Shown: one piece after another, positions 25,061 through 34,012 of the stretch
How the letters are laid out: the number at the start of each line of letters is the position of its first letter
Position numbering within the stretch: the stretch's first letter is position 1
Assembly: GCF_024519455.1 (NCBI RefSeq)
Contig: NZ_JALJRY010000018.1
Location: forward strand, 109,864 to 173,863
Direction: 5' to 3'
Origin: Streptomyces sp. STR69
GTDB lineage: Bacteria > Actinomycetota > Actinomycetes > Streptomycetales > Streptomycetaceae
DNA length: 64,000 nt
Position numbers and translations under genes: made by a program
Notes under the pieces: generated by a model
The model's input: only the letters and a program-made list of their open reading frames with translations
Database searches by the model: none
Told to the model about the DNA's origin: nothing

Positions 25061-26331
25061 CAGCGGCCGGTGCCTCCGTAGACGACGGCTTCGTCGCTGT
25101 CGGAGTCGAGGCCGAACGCCGTGTGCACGGCGCGGACGGCCTCGTTGACGTCGTCGGCACGGGTGACCACCGAGATACGGATCTCGGAGGTCGAGATGAG
25201 CTCGATGTTGACGCCCGCGTCGGACAGCGCGGTGAAGAAGTCGGCGGTGACGCCCGGGTTCGTCTTCATCCCGGCGCCCACCAGCGAGATCTTCCCGATC
25301 TGGTCGTCGTAGCGCAGCGACTCGAAGCCGATGCCGTCCTTGTTCTTCTCCAGGGCGTCGATGGCCTTGCGGCCCTCCGCCTTGGGAAGCGTGAAGGAGA
25401 TGTCGGTGAGGCCCGTCGAGGCCGCCGACACGTTCTGCACGATCATGTCGATGTTGACCTGGGCGTCGGAGATCGTCCGGAAGATCACCGCGGCCTCGCC
25501 CGGCTTGTCGGGCACGCCGACGACCGTGATCTTGGCCTCGGAGGTGTCGTGCGCGACACCGGAGATGATGGCCTGCTCCACCTTCTGGTCCCCAATCGGC
25601 TCACTGCTGACCCACGTGCCCTGAAGTCCGCTGAAGCTGGACCGCACATGAATCGGGATGTTGTATCGGCGGGCGTACTCCACACAGCGGTGGAGCAGCA
25701 CCTTGGAGCCGGAGGCGGCGAGCTCCAGCATGTCCTCGAAGACGATCCAGTCGATCTTCTTCGCCTTCGGCACCACCCGCGGGTCGGCGGTGAACACCCC
25801 GTCGACGTCGGTGTAGATCTCGCACACCTCGGCGTCGAGAGCGGCGGCCAGCGCCACGGCGGTGGTGTCGCTGCCACCCCGCCCCAGCGTGGTGATGTCC
25901 TTCTTGTCCTGGCTCACACCCTGGAACCCGGCGACGATGGCGATGTTGCCCTCGTCCAGCGCCGTACGGATCCGACCGGGCGTGACGTCGATGATCCGCG
26001 CTTTGTTGTGGACCGAGTCGGTGATGACGCCTGCCTGGCTGCCCGTGAACGACTGGGCCTCGTGGCCCAGGTTTTTGATCGCCATGGCCAGCAGCGCCAT
26101 GGAGATCCGCTCTCCGGCGGTCAGCAGCATGTCGAACTCACGCCCGGCGGGCATCGGAGATACCTGCTCGGCGAGATCGATCAGCTCGTCCGTCGTGTCG
26201 CCCATCGCGGAAACGACGACGACCACTTGGTGGCCGTTCTTCTTCGCTTCCACGATTCGCTTGGCGACGCGCTTGATGCCCTCGGCATCGGCTACGGAGG
26301 AGCCTCCGTACTTCTGCACGACAAGGCCCAC
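25060..26331 (-). CDS. lysC: aspartate kinase
   Basis: 423 residues, GTG at 26331 with GAGGAG 9 nt upstream. N-terminal kinase domain with KYGGSSV and the TLGRGGSDTTA loop; C-terminal pair of ACT domains (from about residue 265: ITVVGVPDKPGEAA and ISLVGAGMKTNPGV) that give feedback inhibition. It phosphorylates aspartate as the first step of the aspartate family pathway and is cotranscribed with asd. In actinobacteria an internal start can yield a separate beta subunit of the ACT part; I did not locate a decisive internal ribosome site. Confidence 0.97.
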   Translation of the reverse strand: MGLVVQKYGGSSVADAEGIKRVAKRIVEAKKNGHQVVVVVSAMGDTTDELIDLAEQVSPMPAGREFDMLLTAGERISMALLAMAIKNLGHEAQSFTGSQAGVITDSVHNKARIIDVTPGRIRTALDEGNIAIVAGFQGVSQDKKDITTLGRGGSDTTAVALAAALDAEVCEIYTDVDGVFTADPRVVPKAKKIDWIVFEDMLELAASGSKVLLHRCVEYARRYNIPIHVRSSFSGLQGTWVSSEPIGDQKVEQAIISGVAHDTSEAKITVVGVPDKPGEAAVIFRTISDAQVNIDMIVQNVSAASTGLTDISFTLPKAEGRKAIDALEKNKDGIGFESLRYDDQIGKISLVGAGMKTNPGVTADFFTALSDAGVNIELISTSEIRISVVTRADDVNEAVRAVHTAFGLDSDSDEAVVYGGTGR

Positions 26332-26527
26332 GTGCGCTCCTCGCTCAGTCCTGGTGTGTCGGCTCAGTTTAACGAGCGCCCGAAATTAGCTTCCGTGGTA
26401 TCGCATCGTGAGATTCGGAAGCTTCGGACGCCCAGGTCAGCGCATGCCCACTCAGGGGGTGCGGGAAAAGTGCCGAGCGTCACAAGTCACGCCTGTGAAT
26501 TAAGTTTCAAGCACTAAGGTGCGCGAT

Positions 26528-27214
26528 GTGCGCGTACTTCTGGTGGAAGACGATGAACCCGTGGCCGAGTCGCTACGACGTGGACTGCTGCGCTACGGCT
26601 TCGAGGTCGACTGGGTCACCACGGGCGGCGCGGCGCTGAGCCACTCCGCCCCCTACGACGTCGTCCTCCTCGACCTCGGCCTGCCCGACACCGACGGCCT
26701 CGACGTGTGCAAGGCGCTGCGCGCCCGCGGCGACGTCCCGATCATCGTGATCAGCGCGCGCAGCGACGAGACGGACCGGGTGGTCGGCCTGGAGCTCGGC
26801 GCCGACGACTACGTCTCGAAACCCTTCGGGGTGCGCGAGGTCATCGCCCGTATAAGGGCGGTGATGCGCCGCGCACAGCCGAAGGCGGTCGCGGAGGCCG
26901 CGGGCCCCGACGCCTACGGCACCCGCCTCACCGTCGACCGCAAGGCCGCCCGCGTCCGCCTCGACGGCGAGGAGGTGCCCCTCGCGCCCAAGGAGTACGA
27001 CCTGCTGTCGTTCCTCACCGAGGAGCCCGGCGCGCTGATGTCGCGCGAGCAGATCATGGAAGCGGTCTGGGACGCGAACTGGTTCGGCCCGACGAAGACG
27101 CTGGACGTCCATGTGGCCGCGCTGCGAAGGAAGTTGGCGGGCGCGATCACGATCGAGGCGGTACGGGGAGTCGGTTTCCGCCTGGAGATCGTCGACGGGC
27201 CTCCGGCCTCATGA
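26528..27214 (+). CDS. OmpR-family response regulator
   Basis: 228 residues from GTG 26528, chosen because AAGGTG lies 6 nt upstream; GTG 26519 adds three residues. Receiver domain with acidic pair EDDE, phospho-acceptor Asp49 (LLDLGLPD) and Lys in SKPF. The C-terminal winged helix runs from about residue 130 (LAPKEYDLLSFLTEEPGALMSREQIMEAVWD ... TLDVHVAALRRKL). It overlaps the kinase gene by 4 bp (ATGA) and is divergent from lysC. Confidence 0.93.
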   Translation: MRVLLVEDDEPVAESLRRGLLRYGFEVDWVTTGGAALSHSAPYDVVLLDLGLPDTDGLDVCKALRARGDVPIIVISARSDETDRVVGLELGADDYVSKPFGVREVIARIRAVMRRAQPKAVAEAAGPDAYGTRLTVDRKAARVRLDGEEVPLAPKEYDLLSFLTEEPGALMSREQIMEAVWDANWFGPTKTLDVHVAALRRKLAGAITIEAVRGVGFRLEIVDGPPAS

Positions 27215-28500
27215 TCCGGCAACTGATCGTCAGCTACGTCCTCCTCGTGGCCGTGGCGCTGACGGCGTTCACCGTGCCCGTCGCCTTCACGCTGACCGCC
27301 CAACTCCGGGGCGACACCGAGCAGTCGGTGCGGCGCGAGGCGAGGACGATGGCGTTGCTGCTGAGCGGCGACGCCGCCTCGCGCGCGGCCCTGGACCGGA
27401 TGGTGGTGGCGTACGCGCAGGAGACCCCCGGCACGGCCGAGGTACTGCCCGCCGCGCGGGCGAAGACCGCGACGCACTGGGGCGACGGAAAGCTGGAGGT
27501 GACGGCACCGGCGACGCGCGACGGCCGGACGGTCGGCGCCGTGCGCATCACGTACCCGACCTCCGACCTGACCCGGCGGCTCTGGCAGATCTGGGGCTTC
27601 CGGGCGATCCTCGCGGTAGGGGTCCTGGCGGTGGCAGCCGGATTGGGCGCGCTGGTCGCCCGCCGCCTCACCCGCCCCCTCCGCCAACTCAACGACATGG
27701 CGAGCAAGTTCAGCGACGGCGACCTGACGGCACGTACGCCCGTGACAGGCCCGCACGAGACGCAGACGCTGGCCAGGACGTTGAACCAGGCGGGCGAACG
27801 CCTGGACACCCTCATCGCCTCGCAGCGCATCTTCGTGGCCGACGCCTCCCACCAACTCCGCACTCCGCTCACGGCGTTGCGGTTGTCGCTGGACAACATC
27901 GCGGACGGCGTGGACGACGAGTTCGTGCGCGAGGACGTGGAGCAGGCGACCGCCGAGGTGGTCCGGATGAGCCGTCTCGTCAACGGCCTGCTGGTGCTGG
28001 CGCGGGCCGAGGCGAAGGTGACGGCGGCGGAACCGCTGCCGCTGCGGGAGATCGTGACCGAACGGCTCTCGGTGTGGAGACCGGCCGCCGACGAGCGCGG
28101 GGTCGAGATCGCGCTCAGGGGGAGTGTTGTCGACGGCCGGCCGCTTGTGCTGGCCAGTCCCGGTCATCTCGAACAGGTCCTGGACAACGTGCTGTCGAAC
28201 GCCCTGGAGGTGTCACCGGACGGCGCGACGATCACCGTACGGTCGGAACTCCGGGGCGACGAGGTGGAGTTGACGGTGACGGACGAGGGCCCCGGCATGT
28301 CCGACGCGGAGAAGTCCCGCGCCTTCGACCGCTTCTGGCGCGGTCAGGGCCTCACCGGGCGCTCCGGTTCGGGCCTGGGCCTGGCCGTCGTACGCCAGTT
28401 GGTGGCGGACGACGGCGGCACGGTGACCCTGCGGGACGCGGCCGGCGGAGGGCTGGTCGTCGCGATCACCCTTCGGGCATCACCGAGGAGTGGTGGTTGA
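27211..28500 (+). CDS. sensor histidine kinase
   Basis: 429 residues, ATG at 27211. A membrane segment (8-28), an outside loop of about 95 residues and a second segment (about 132-152) lead to a HAMP domain, then the H-box with His214 (DASHQLRTPL) and the ATPase domain with N-box DNVLSNALE, DEGPGM and GSGLGL motifs. It pairs with the preceding OmpR-type regulator. The signal is unknown. Its last 35 bp overlap the convergent SnoaL-like gene. Confidence 0.93.
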   Translation: MIRQLIVSYVLLVAVALTAFTVPVAFTLTAQLRGDTEQSVRREARTMALLLSGDAASRAALDRMVVAYAQETPGTAEVLPAARAKTATHWGDGKLEVTAPATRDGRTVGAVRITYPTSDLTRRLWQIWGFRAILAVGVLAVAAGLGALVARRLTRPLRQLNDMASKFSDGDLTARTPVTGPHETQTLARTLNQAGERLDTLIASQRIFVADASHQLRTPLTALRLSLDNIADGVDDEFVREDVEQATAEVVRMSRLVNGLLVLARAEAKVTAAEPLPLREIVTERLSVWRPAADERGVEIALRGSVVDGRPLVLASPGHLEQVLDNVLSNALEVSPDGATITVRSELRGDEVELTVTDEGPGMSDAEKSRAFDRFWRGQGLTGRSGSGLGLAVVRQLVADDGGTVTLRDAAGGGLVVAITLRASPRSGG

Positions 28501-28966
28501 CGATCAGCCACTTGCCGCCGCGCTTCTCGTACTCGTAGGTGTAACGGGCCTCCACCACACGCTTCTTGCCGGTGTTCGGGTCGGTGAGCGTGATGTCGTA
28601 GGCACCCGCGTCGATGGCCGAGTTGCTGTCGAGGACGTTGATGTACGTCTCGACCTTCTTCGCGACCGGCTTGTTCGGCAGGAAGTGCTCGAAGTAGTCG
28701 ACGATCTCGGCACGGTCGGTGCGGATCTCGTTGGAGACGGTGGGCAGGAGCACGGCGTCCGGCGCGTACCGGTTCGCGACCTTCTTCGGGTCACCGGTCT
28801 GCAGCGCGGCGTTCCAGCCGTCGAAGAGGGCGGCTATCTGCTTCTTGGAGGGTTTGGCATCGTGCTGGGGCCCGGCGGTCGCGGCGACGGTGCCGAGCGT
28901 ACCGAGGGCCAGGGCGGTGGTGACGGTGACGACGGCTGCACGCTTGCTCATGGTCCGGCGGGTCAT
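28466..28966 (-). CDS. secreted SnoaL-like protein (SgcJ/EcaC family)
   Basis: 166 residues, ATG at 28966 with GGAG 5 nt upstream. Signal peptide in residues 1-33 (TMSKRAAVVTVTTALALGTLGTVAATAGP). The rest is an NTF2/SnoaL-like cone: IAALFDGWNAALQTGDPKKVANRYAPDAVLLPT ... RGGKWLIVNHHSS. Family members are often labelled oxidoreductases without proof. Its position beside the two-component system suggests, but does not show, that the system controls it. Confidence 0.85.
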   Translation of the reverse strand: MTRRTMSKRAAVVTVTTALALGTLGTVAATAGPQHDAKPSKKQIAALFDGWNAALQTGDPKKVANRYAPDAVLLPTVSNEIRTDRAEIVDYFEHFLPNKPVAKKVETYINVLDSNSAIDAGAYDITLTDPNTGKKRVVEARYTYEYEKRGGKWLIVNHHSSVMPEG

Positions 28967-29097
28967 CTCAACTCCAGTTGTACTGGTGCTTTTTGGGATG
29001 ACTCCAGACTGGCTTCCGGCCGGTTAGCGCCCGTGTAGCGGACGTACAGGGGGCAGCCAGGACGGCTCCAATTAACGTGCTGTGACTGACTGACCAC

Positions 29098-29289
29098 TTA
29101 ACGCGCCGTGGCCGACTGGCCACGATCCCGGACGAGACTGACACCGGCGCCCAGCGACACGACCCCCATCCCGACGGCGGTCATCACGCCCTGCGTTCCG
29201 TCGACCACGAAGGGTGCGACCGCGGCGACGGCCAGGTTGAAGAGGAAGAGGAACCAGAGGACGGGCTTGGAGGAGAGGAGGTTCTTCAT
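29098..29289 (-). CDS. small two-span membrane protein
   Basis: 63 residues from ATG 29289, preferred because AAGGTG lies 6 nt upstream; longer in-frame starts exist. Two hydrophobic segments (PVLWFLFLFNLAVAAVAPFVV and AVGMGVVSLGAGVSLV) end in a short charged tail. No known function; it stands alone between the SnoaL-like gene and the TauE/SafE gene. Confidence 0.65.
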   Translation of the reverse strand: MKNLLSSKPVLWFLFLFNLAVAAVAPFVVDGTQGVMTAVGMGVVSLGAGVSLVRDRGQSATAR

Positions 29290-29436
29290 GACGGGCACCT
29301 TCGGGATCCGGGCCGGTGGCTCTTTCACCGGCTGACGAGTTCAACGATCCCGTTTCCGCAGGTCCGCGACGAGGGAGCCCAGTCCCGAAGTAAAGGTGTA
29401 GCGGGCTACACCCTGCCCCCGGAATGATGTTGCTCC

Positions 29437-30156
29437 ATGACGGGGGACATACTGCTGGCCGCGATCGTCCTGCTCGGCTCGTCCGTCCAGTGGCTGACGG
29501 GCATGGGCTTCGCCCTGGTGGCAGTACCGGCCCTCGTACTCCTCCTCGGCCCGACGCAAGGAGTCGTCCTCGCCAACTGCGCGGCCGGCGCGATCAGTGT
29601 CGTGGGCCTGGCGGGCGGCTGGCGCAAGGTCCGGGCCCGCGCGATGGTCCCGCTGTGCGCGGCAGCGGTCTGCACGGTACCGGCGGGCGCGTGGATGACC
29701 CGCCAACTCCCGCCGCCCGTCCTCCTGTTGGTCATGGGCGGGTTGGTGACGGTGGCTGTCCTGCTGGTGATGAAGGGCGCCCGGGTGCCGGCACTTCGGG
29801 GCACTCGCGGTGCCGTCGCGGCGGGCGCGGCGGGCGGTTTCATGAACGCGGCGGCGGGCGTCGGCGGCCCACCGATCTCCCTCTACGCGGTCAACGCGGG
29901 TTGGACAGTAAGGGAGTTCGTCCCCAACGCCCAGTTCTACGGCGTCGTCGTCAACGTGTTCTCGGTGGCGGCGAACGGGGTGCCGTCGTTGAGCGGGGCG
30001 CGGTGGGTGGCGGTCGGCGCGGCGATGGTTGTGGGCGGGGTGATCGGGCGGGGGTTGGCGGGGCGAATACCCGAACCGCGGGCGCGGGCGCTGGTGTTGA
30101 CGCTGGCGTTGGCGGGTGGGGTTACGGCGGTGGGGAAGGGGGTTTGGGGGTTGTGA
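29437..30156 (+). CDS. TauE/SafE family sulfite/organosulfonate exporter
   Basis: 239 residues, ATG at 29437. Seven to eight membrane segments in two related halves; the second half has GAAGGFMNAAAGVGGPPISLYAV, the family signature. Members move sulfite, sulfoacetate or similar anions. There is no sulfur gene nearby, so the substrate is open. The last 100 bp are very G-rich. Confidence 0.88.
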   Translation: MTGDILLAAIVLLGSSVQWLTGMGFALVAVPALVLLLGPTQGVVLANCAAGAISVVGLAGGWRKVRARAMVPLCAAAVCTVPAGAWMTRQLPPPVLLLVMGGLVTVAVLLVMKGARVPALRGTRGAVAAGAAGGFMNAAAGVGGPPISLYAVNAGWTVREFVPNAQFYGVVVNVFSVAANGVPSLSGARWVAVGAAMVVGGVIGRGLAGRIPEPRARALVLTLALAGGVTAVGKGVWGL

Positions 30157-30664
30157 TCAGTCGACGAACTCCTTGAGGGGGTCGGTGTCCAGGGTGATGT
30201 TCACGGGGTCGGGGATCTCGACGGGAGCGCCGAACGGCGCGTTCACCTGTTGCCGGTAACGGCCGTCCTCGGGATGAGTGAACACGGTGACTGTGCAGTC
30301 GTCCCGGTCGATGAGTACGTAGACCGGGATTCCGGCCGCCGCATAGCCATCAGGCTTGTCGAGCCGGTCCCGTTGAGCGGCATCGGCGTCCCACGAAGTC
30401 ACCTCTACGGCCATCAGGGCTGTCCCCGTGTCCGACCAGCTCTCCCTTGAGCCCGCGCTCCGCGTGCAGCCACAGGTCGGGAAGGTGCTGCATGCACACC
30501 CTCTGCAGGCAGGCGACGATCTCACTGTGGTTGCCGTCCGGCATGGGTTTGACGACGACCTTTCCGTTGATGAACTCCAGCCGGACGGTCTCCGGCGCCC
30601 GGCGCTCCAGCTCCTCGAAATCTTCGATGGACATCTGCGGCTGCTGCCGCTTCCCGACTGTCAC
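30157..30664 (-). pseudogene. Uma2-family nuclease gene with internal deletion and frameshift
   Basis: The start GTG 30664 overlaps the upstream gene stop by 4 bp (GTGA). Frame one reads SIEDFEELERRAPETVRLEFINGKVVVKP to LHAERGLK (about 30450). The family sequence then resumes in another frame from ESWSDTG ... MAVEVTSWDADAAQRDRLDKPDGYAAAGIPVYVLIDRD to the end at 30157. Compared with Uma2 relatives I remember, about 24 residues including the RARPDG segment with a catalytic Asp are missing at the junction. The gene is therefore dead unless there is a sequencing error, and an error would not restore the lost segment. Confidence 0.75.
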
Positions 30665-31755
30665 GGATTCCACCGCCTCGGCGGGAGGCCGTTCGCGATG
30701 CGGTCGCGGTTGTCGCGGTAGTGGTAGTGGACGCGGTCCTCGATCGGCACGGGGCGGAACGTGTCGGGGACGGGCCCGCCCGTACGGCGTTCCAGCTTCT
30801 GCTTCAGGAAGCGGGCCGTCGTGGTTCCCAGGTAGGCGATCTCCTCGAAACCCTTCTTGATCTCCTCCTCGCTCATCTCCGGCTCCGCACGGCATTCCTC
30901 GCAGATGCCGTTGATGATCTTCGCCGTCCGCTCGTCGGCGTCGCAGGTGGCGCAGGCCATGAGCACACGGGTCACACGGGCGCGGAGGGGGCGGGTCTCG
31001 GCGGCGTCGTTCTTCTTCGGGGGCATCTTCGACTCCAATCGGTTGCGGGCCAGTCCGCCCGGGTTCGTGACGGTGGGTGGCAGTCCGTCGGTCAGCGCGC
31101 GGGCCATGTCGGCCGGGGTGGCGCCTCGTGTCAGCCACTCGGCCGCGAGGGGTTCGAGGGCTCGGCACTCGGCTTCGGAGAGGGACATGCGGGGGTCTGT
31201 GGCGCGGAGTTGGGCGAGTGCGCGGTACGCGGCGCTGGGCTCCGGGGTCGGATCCGTCTCCGGCGTCCCGTCGCTCTCGCTCTCGCGGTCGCTCTCCGGC
31301 GCAGGGGTCGGGTCTTCCGTCCTCGCCAGGCCCGGCTGGTAGTCATGCGTGACGTCCCTGCCGTGGCGCTCCCGCGCGAACTCGGCCCACCACTGTGCTG
31401 ACCTGGGCGTACGCGACCAGTACGTCCGCGTCACCCACCGCATCGAGTTGTCCTCGACGGTGATGTGTTCCTTGATCCAGCGCAGGTGGCCGGCCTCGGT
31501 GAGGCTCTTGAGAGACGTACGGCAGGCCTGCTGGCCGTAACGGGGATGCTCGGCCGCGATCACCTTGTGGCCCATGGCGTGGCCGTTGTCGAGGTGGTCG
31601 ATGAAGACGGCGATCTCGGCGTCTCGGGGGAGCAGATGTGCGAAGTCCGGGTCCGCGTGCGGTTCTTCGTCACCCGTGGCGCGTTTTCCGTAGCCCGTTT
31701 TGGCCATGGGGTGCGACGGGGACGGCAGGGCGGGGCTAGGCTGGGTGTAAGCCAC
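30661..31755 (-). CDS. winged-helix protein with CxxC pairs and leader hairpin (paralogue A)
   Basis: 364 residues, GTG at 31755 with GAAGGAA 9 nt upstream. N-terminal winged helix at about residues 38-100 (AEIAVFIDHLDNGHAMGHKVIAA ... SLKSLTEAGHLRWIKEHI), an acidic Pro/Ser/Asp linker, then a conserved block (DPRMSLSEAECRALEPL ... EWLTRGATPADMARALTDG) that is shared with the gene at 45760-46563. A putative zinc site CATC ... CEEC follows. Function is unknown; replication-initiator or plasmid-type regulator proteins have similar winged helices. The mRNA begins with a conserved hairpin. Confidence 0.75.
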   Translation of the reverse strand: MAYTQPSPALPSPSHPMAKTGYGKRATGDEEPHADPDFAHLLPRDAEIAVFIDHLDNGHAMGHKVIAAEHPRYGQQACRTSLKSLTEAGHLRWIKEHITVEDNSMRWVTRTYWSRTPRSAQWWAEFARERHGRDVTHDYQPGLARTEDPTPAPESDRESESDGTPETDPTPEPSAAYRALAQLRATDPRMSLSEAECRALEPLAAEWLTRGATPADMARALTDGLPPTVTNPGGLARNRLESKMPPKKNDAAETRPLRARVTRVLMACATCDADERTAKIINGICEECRAEPEMSEEEIKKGFEEIAYLGTTTARFLKQKLERRTGGPVPDTFRPVPIEDRVHYHYRDNRDRIANGLPPRRWNP

Positions 31756-32093
31756 GATCGAGGTTCCTTCGATCTGTAGGTCTAGGCCCCGGAGCCGGTG
31801 TTGGTAGCACCGACCGGGGCCGATCTATTTGCTTGTTCGCCGTGAACCTAGAGTGACTTTACGTTGCAGCGCAAGCTGATCACCGAACGTCACCCGTTCG
31901 GGTTAAACCCCCCTCAACTCACGTACAGACTTGGTTGGTTGGGTTGTTTTCACCCAGCCCAGAACCCAAGAAAAGAGCTCGAAGCCCGAGGCTCAAGCTC
32001 CGGGGTGAACTGCGGAGATGAAGGCAGTCGATCCCGAACACGCCTGTGGGGCGCGGTTGCCCACCGCGCCCCACAACGTGCGGTCAATGCCCG
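31756..32093. other. 338-bp gap with leader hairpin and lower-GC DNA
   Basis: Between paralogue A and the DUF5063 gene. Beyond the hairpin, 31825-32030 is distinctly poorer in GC (for example GCTTGTTCGCCGTGAACC and GGTTGGTTGGGTTGTTTTC) and holds no credible gene. It is probably the promoter region of paralogue A and the end of an acquired segment. Confidence 0.6.
31785..31821 (-). ncRNA. leader hairpin A, GGTGC/CCAACACC type
   Basis: Minus-strand RNA forms an 8-bp GGCCCCGG stem, a small asymmetric bulge and a 5-bp CGGTG/CACCG stem around the loop CTACCAA. It ends 29 nt before the GTG of paralogue A. The apical sequence GGTGC..CCAACACC is the same as in hairpin B (46588-46616), although the flanking stem differs. 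Confidence 0.7.
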
Positions 32094-32756
32094 CTACTTC
32101 ACCGGCCTGATCCCGAGCGGTTCCCCGATCTCCTCCGCCATGACTCGGCCCGCCTCGAACTCCAGCGTCTCGTCGCCGATGACGCTCTGGTCCGTGTCGA
32201 GGCCGTCCAGTTCCGCGAGGGGTTGGTTCAGCCGCACATGGGCGACCACCGACTGGAGGGCGCGGAGCGTCGCCGACGCCGTGGAGCCCCAGTTGGAGAA
32301 GTAGGAGAACTGCCACCACCACAGGGCCTCCGTGGTGCGGCCCGCGCGGTAGTGGGCCATGCCGTGGCGGAGGTCGGTGATGAGGTCGGCGAGGTCGTCG
32401 GAGATGCGGGCCGGGACCGGGGCCTTGCGCGGCTCGTAGGGGTCGAAGACCTCCGAGTAGACGTCGATCGGCTCCAGCATCACCGCGAAGCGCTCGCGGA
32501 GTTCGTCCACATCCGGCTCCGGGCCCAGGTCCGGCTCGTAGCGCTCGTCGGGGACGATGTCCTCGTGCGCGCCCAACCGGCCGCCCGCCAGCAGGAGTTG
32601 GGAGACCTCCAGGAGGAGGAAGGGGACCGCCGAGTCGGGGTCCTCGCCCTTCGCTACCTCCGACACGGCCACCAGGAAGCTCTCGACCTGGTCCGCGATC
32701 TGGACCGCGAAGTCGTCCGGGTCCTGCGCGGTGGCATGCAGTGTGGCGTCAGACAT
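32094..32756 (-). CDS. DUF5063 domain protein
   Basis: 220 residues, ATG at 32756 inside the 3' end of recR (8-bp overlap), so translation is coupled. Acidic and helical, with DLADLITDLRHGMAHYRAGRTTEALWWWQFSYFSNWG as the most conserved-looking block. DUF5063 proteins follow recR in Streptomyces. No biochemical role is known to me; a link to RecR is inferred from the fixed gene order. Confidence 0.85.
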   Translation of the reverse strand: MSDATLHATAQDPDDFAVQIADQVESFLVAVSEVAKGEDPDSAVPFLLLEVSQLLLAGGRLGAHEDIVPDERYEPDLGPEPDVDELRERFAVMLEPIDVYSEVFDPYEPRKAPVPARISDDLADLITDLRHGMAHYRAGRTTEALWWWQFSYFSNWGSTASATLRALQSVVAHVRLNQPLAELDGLDTDQSVIGDETLEFEAGRVMAEEIGEPLGIRPVK

Positions 32757-33348
32757 CTAGGAGTCGTCTCCCCTCGAAGGCGCGGCCGAGGGTCACCTCG
32801 TCCGCGTATTCCAGGTCTCCGCCCACCGGGAGGCCGCTGGCCAGGCGGGTGACCTTGAGGCCCATGGGCTTGATCATGCGGGCGAGGTACGTGGCCGTGG
32901 CCTCGCCTTCCAGATTCGGGTCCGTGGCAAGGATCAGCTCCGTGACCGTACCGTCGGCCAACCGCGCGAGAAGTTCTCGTATACGCAGGTCGTCCGGTCC
33001 GACACCTTCGATCGGGCTGATCGCGCCGCCGAGGACGTGGTACTTGCCCCGGAATTCGCGAGTGCGTTCGACCGCTACGACATCCTTGGGTTCCTCGACC
33101 ACGCAGATCACCGAGAGATCGCGGCGCGGGTCGCGGCAGATGCCGCACAGCTCCTCCTGCGCAACGTTTCCGCAGGTCGCGCAGAAGCGGACCTTCGCCT
33201 TGACCTCCATCAGGCACTGCGCGAGCCGGCGGACGTCCGTCGGCTCGGCCTGCAGGATGTGGAAGGCGATCCGCTGCGCGCTCTTGGGACCGACGCCGGG
33301 GAGCCGCCCCAGCTCGTCGATGAGGTCCTGGACCACGCCTTCGTACAA
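32749..33348 (-). CDS. recR: recombination mediator RecR
   Basis: 199 residues, TTG at 33348. N-terminal helix-hairpin-helix (RLPGVGPKSAQRIAFHIL), a C4 zinc finger (CATCG ... LCGICRD, residues about 57-72) and a Toprim domain (LSVICVVEEPKDVVAVE) with the glycine-rich C-terminus. With RecF and RecO it loads RecA on gapped DNA. It lies between ybaB and the DUF5063 gene; dnaX, the usual third neighbour in many bacteria, is not here. Confidence 0.96.
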   Translation of the reverse strand: MYEGVVQDLIDELGRLPGVGPKSAQRIAFHILQAEPTDVRRLAQCLMEVKAKVRFCATCGNVAQEELCGICRDPRRDLSVICVVEEPKDVVAVERTREFRGKYHVLGGAISPIEGVGPDDLRIRELLARLADGTVTELILATDPNLEGEATATYLARMIKPMGLKVTRLASGLPVGGDLEYADEVTLGRAFEGRRLLDV

Positions 33349-33425
33349 CGGACTGCCTGCCCTTCCATGGAGTCTCAGGAGTCGTGCGGGAGGTACGTAC
33401 GTACCGTAGTTGGCTGCGGGCCGTC

Positions 33426-33770
33426 TTAGAAAGGCAGACCGGGGATACCGCTGCCGCCGCCCAGTCCCTGCGCGAGCGGGCCGAGCTTCTGCTGCTGGAG
33501 GGTCTGCGCGTTCTCGTTGGCCGCCTGGACGGCCGCGACGATGAGGTCCGCGAGGGTCTCGGTGTCGTCGGGGTCGACCGCCTTCGGGTCGATCTTCAGC
33601 GCGCGCAGCTCGCCGGCGCCGGTGACGGTGGCCTTGACCAGGCCGCCGCCGGCCTGTCCGTCGACCTCGGTCCGCGCCAGCTCCTCCTGCGCGTTCGCCA
33701 GGTCCTGCTGCATCTTCTGGGCCTGCTGCAGCAGCTGCTGCATATTGGGCTGGCCACCACCGGGAATCAC
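33426..33770 (-). CDS. YbaB/EbfC family nucleoid-associated protein
   Basis: 114 residues from GTG 33770, chosen because AGGAG lies 6 nt upstream and the start IPGGGQPNMQQLLQQAQKMQ is as in relatives. Helix-rich ends flank a central beta sheet (VKATVTGAGELRALKIDPKAV), the tweezers-shaped DNA-binding dimer fold. It is upstream of recR on the same strand with a 77-bp gap. Confidence 0.94.
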   Translation of the reverse strand: MIPGGGQPNMQQLLQQAQKMQQDLANAQEELARTEVDGQAGGGLVKATVTGAGELRALKIDPKAVDPDDTETLADLIVAAVQAANENAQTLQQQKLGPLAQGLGGGSGIPGLPF

Positions 33771-34012
33771 GATCAGCTCCTGGTTTCGTACGGCTGTCCG
33801 GGCGAGGTTTTTCCCGCTCGGCACGAGCCTACGTGGTCCGGGCAGTCATCGCTTCAGCACTCTTTCGAGTGAGTCCTTACCGCGTCCTATACCTGATCAA
33901 GACCCACTTCCGGGCGGAAAAGTGGTGAAACCAGAGCCTTCGCCACCCATTGGGCGGTAGGAAGGATCCGGCACATCAGCATCAGGTGTCACACAACGTA
34001 AGGGAGTGCCGG

